DNA of 15,564 bases from Nitrosomonadaceae bacterium. GTDB lineage: Bacteria > Pseudomonadota > Gammaproteobacteria > Burkholderiales > Nitrosomonadaceae. The stretch is from assembly GCA_947471695.1 (NCBI GenBank), contig CANIWY010000017.1:1-15564 (forward strand). The letters run 5' to 3'. Position numbers and translations under genes: made by a program. A model generated the notes under the pieces. That model saw only the letters and a program-made list of their open reading frames with translations, was not told the origin of the DNA and did not search any database. Shown here piece after piece: positions 15,363 to 15,564 of the stretch; positions within the stretch are counted from its first letter, which is position 1, and every line of letters begins with the position of its first letter.

Positions 15363-15378
15363 TGGCACGATAAATGCT
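15363..15378 (+). promoter_or_regulatory. Sigma-54-like promoter element before flgB
   Basis: TGGCACG (15363-15369), 4 bp, then ATGCT (15374-15378) fits the sigma-54 consensus TGGCACG-N4-TTGCW with one mismatch, and the GG to GC distance is the required 12 bp. The start site would be near 15389, 26 nt before the flgB ATG. FlhDC-type systems normally use sigma-70 for flgB, so this may be chance. An ATAAATGC word inside it also occurs upstream of flhB (7193-7200), which favours a shared operator as an alternative. Confidence 0.35.
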
Positions 15379-15414
15379 TTACGACAAGTGTAGCGATTTA
15401 TTGAGGAGTTTTTC

Positions 15415-15564
15415 ATGAGCAGCAAATTGGATGAGGTTTTTCAGTTTCACCAGACCGCGATGACCGTGAGGGGTTACCGTCAGCAGTTACTGGCGAGCAA
15501 TATCGCCAATGCAGATACGCCAAACTTCAAGGCTCGTGATATCGATTTCTCCAAGACGATGCAA
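15415..15564 (+). CDS. flgB: Flagellar basal-body rod protein FlgB, N-terminal fragment
   Basis: FlgB is a proximal rod subunit exported early by the flagellar type III system. Fifty codons are visible before the window ends. The start MSSKLDEVFQFHQTAMTVRGYRQQLLASNIANADTPNFKARDIDF carries the family's N-terminal helix and the rod/hook signature (LASNIANADTPNFKARD). GAGGAG lies 6 bp before the ATG. It is expected to lead a rightward flgBCDEFGHIJ operon beyond the window. FlgC is less likely, since the ANADTPNFKARDIDF form is that of FlgB. Confidence 0.95.
   Translation, partial: MSSKLDEVFQFHQTAMTVRGYRQQLLASNIANADTPNFKARDIDFSKTMQ

Larger units (their letters stand above)
15125..15414. promoter_or_regulatory. 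Divergent flgA-flgB promoter region (290 bp)
   Basis: No gene is supported here; the minus-strand frame over 15219-15425 is a shadow. The region should hold the class 2 promoters of both flgA (leftward) and flgB (rightward). I see a 7-bp-arm palindrome at 15231-15248, a further TTGCCG at 15251-15256, a weak GGACG/CGTCC stem at 15197-15217, and a sigma-54-like element at 15363-15378. No sigma-28 promoter with correct spacing is present on either strand. GAGGAG at 15403-15408 is the flgB ribosome site. Confidence 0.6.

Noticed and set aside
15219..15425. Minus-strand open frame across the flgA-flgB gap
   Set aside because: It overlaps the flgB start, covers promoter-like elements, and its product has no recognisable feature.

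Overview
The window is a flagellar gene cluster, most likely from a betaproteobacterium. Three things point there: the FlhD/FlhC master regulator occurs together with FlhF, FlhG and FliA; flhDC lies directly before motAB; and a leftward flgA-flgM-flgN block is divergent from flgB. Composition is near 50 percent GC by eye. A Nitrosomonadales or Gallionellales type host is a guess only. The cluster looks intact. I found no insertion sequence, tRNA, rRNA or CRISPR array.

Layout. Positions 1-1313 hold the 3' end of glycerol kinase (glpK) and an overlapping gene for an exported Sel1-repeat protein; neither is flagellar. A gene-free stretch of 355 bp follows, with a perfect 10-bp-arm palindrome about 140 bp before flhD. 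Then, all rightward, come flhD and flhC (class 1 master regulator) and motA and motB (proton-type stator). Next are two genes that are not classical flagellar genes: a membrane-anchored SAM-dependent methyltransferase that overlaps motB, and an HDOD protein with a GAF-like C-terminus. After a 325-bp gap come flhB-flhA-flhF-flhG-fliA, with ATGA overlaps at flhA/flhF and flhF/flhG: export gate, polar placement and number control, and sigma-28. fliA converges on flgN-flgM-flgA (chaperone, anti-sigma factor, P-ring chaperone) on the minus strand. A 290-bp divergent region separates flgA from flgB, the first rod gene, which runs off the right edge.

How it works together. FlhD4C2 is expected to switch on the export gate, basal body and fliA genes. 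FliA then drives late genes and is held by FlgM until the hook is complete. The sequence shows a clear FliA-type promoter for flgM (TAAA, 15 bp, GCCGTTAT), preceded by an A/T tract that fits the full UP-element consensus, so flgM can be transcribed apart from flgA. FlhF and FlhG should set flagellar position and number, but this FlhG lacks two key ATPase residues.

The least explained parts are the methyltransferase and HDOD pair in the stator operon, the flhDC-upstream palindrome, the altered FlhG active site, and a sigma-54-like element before flgB.
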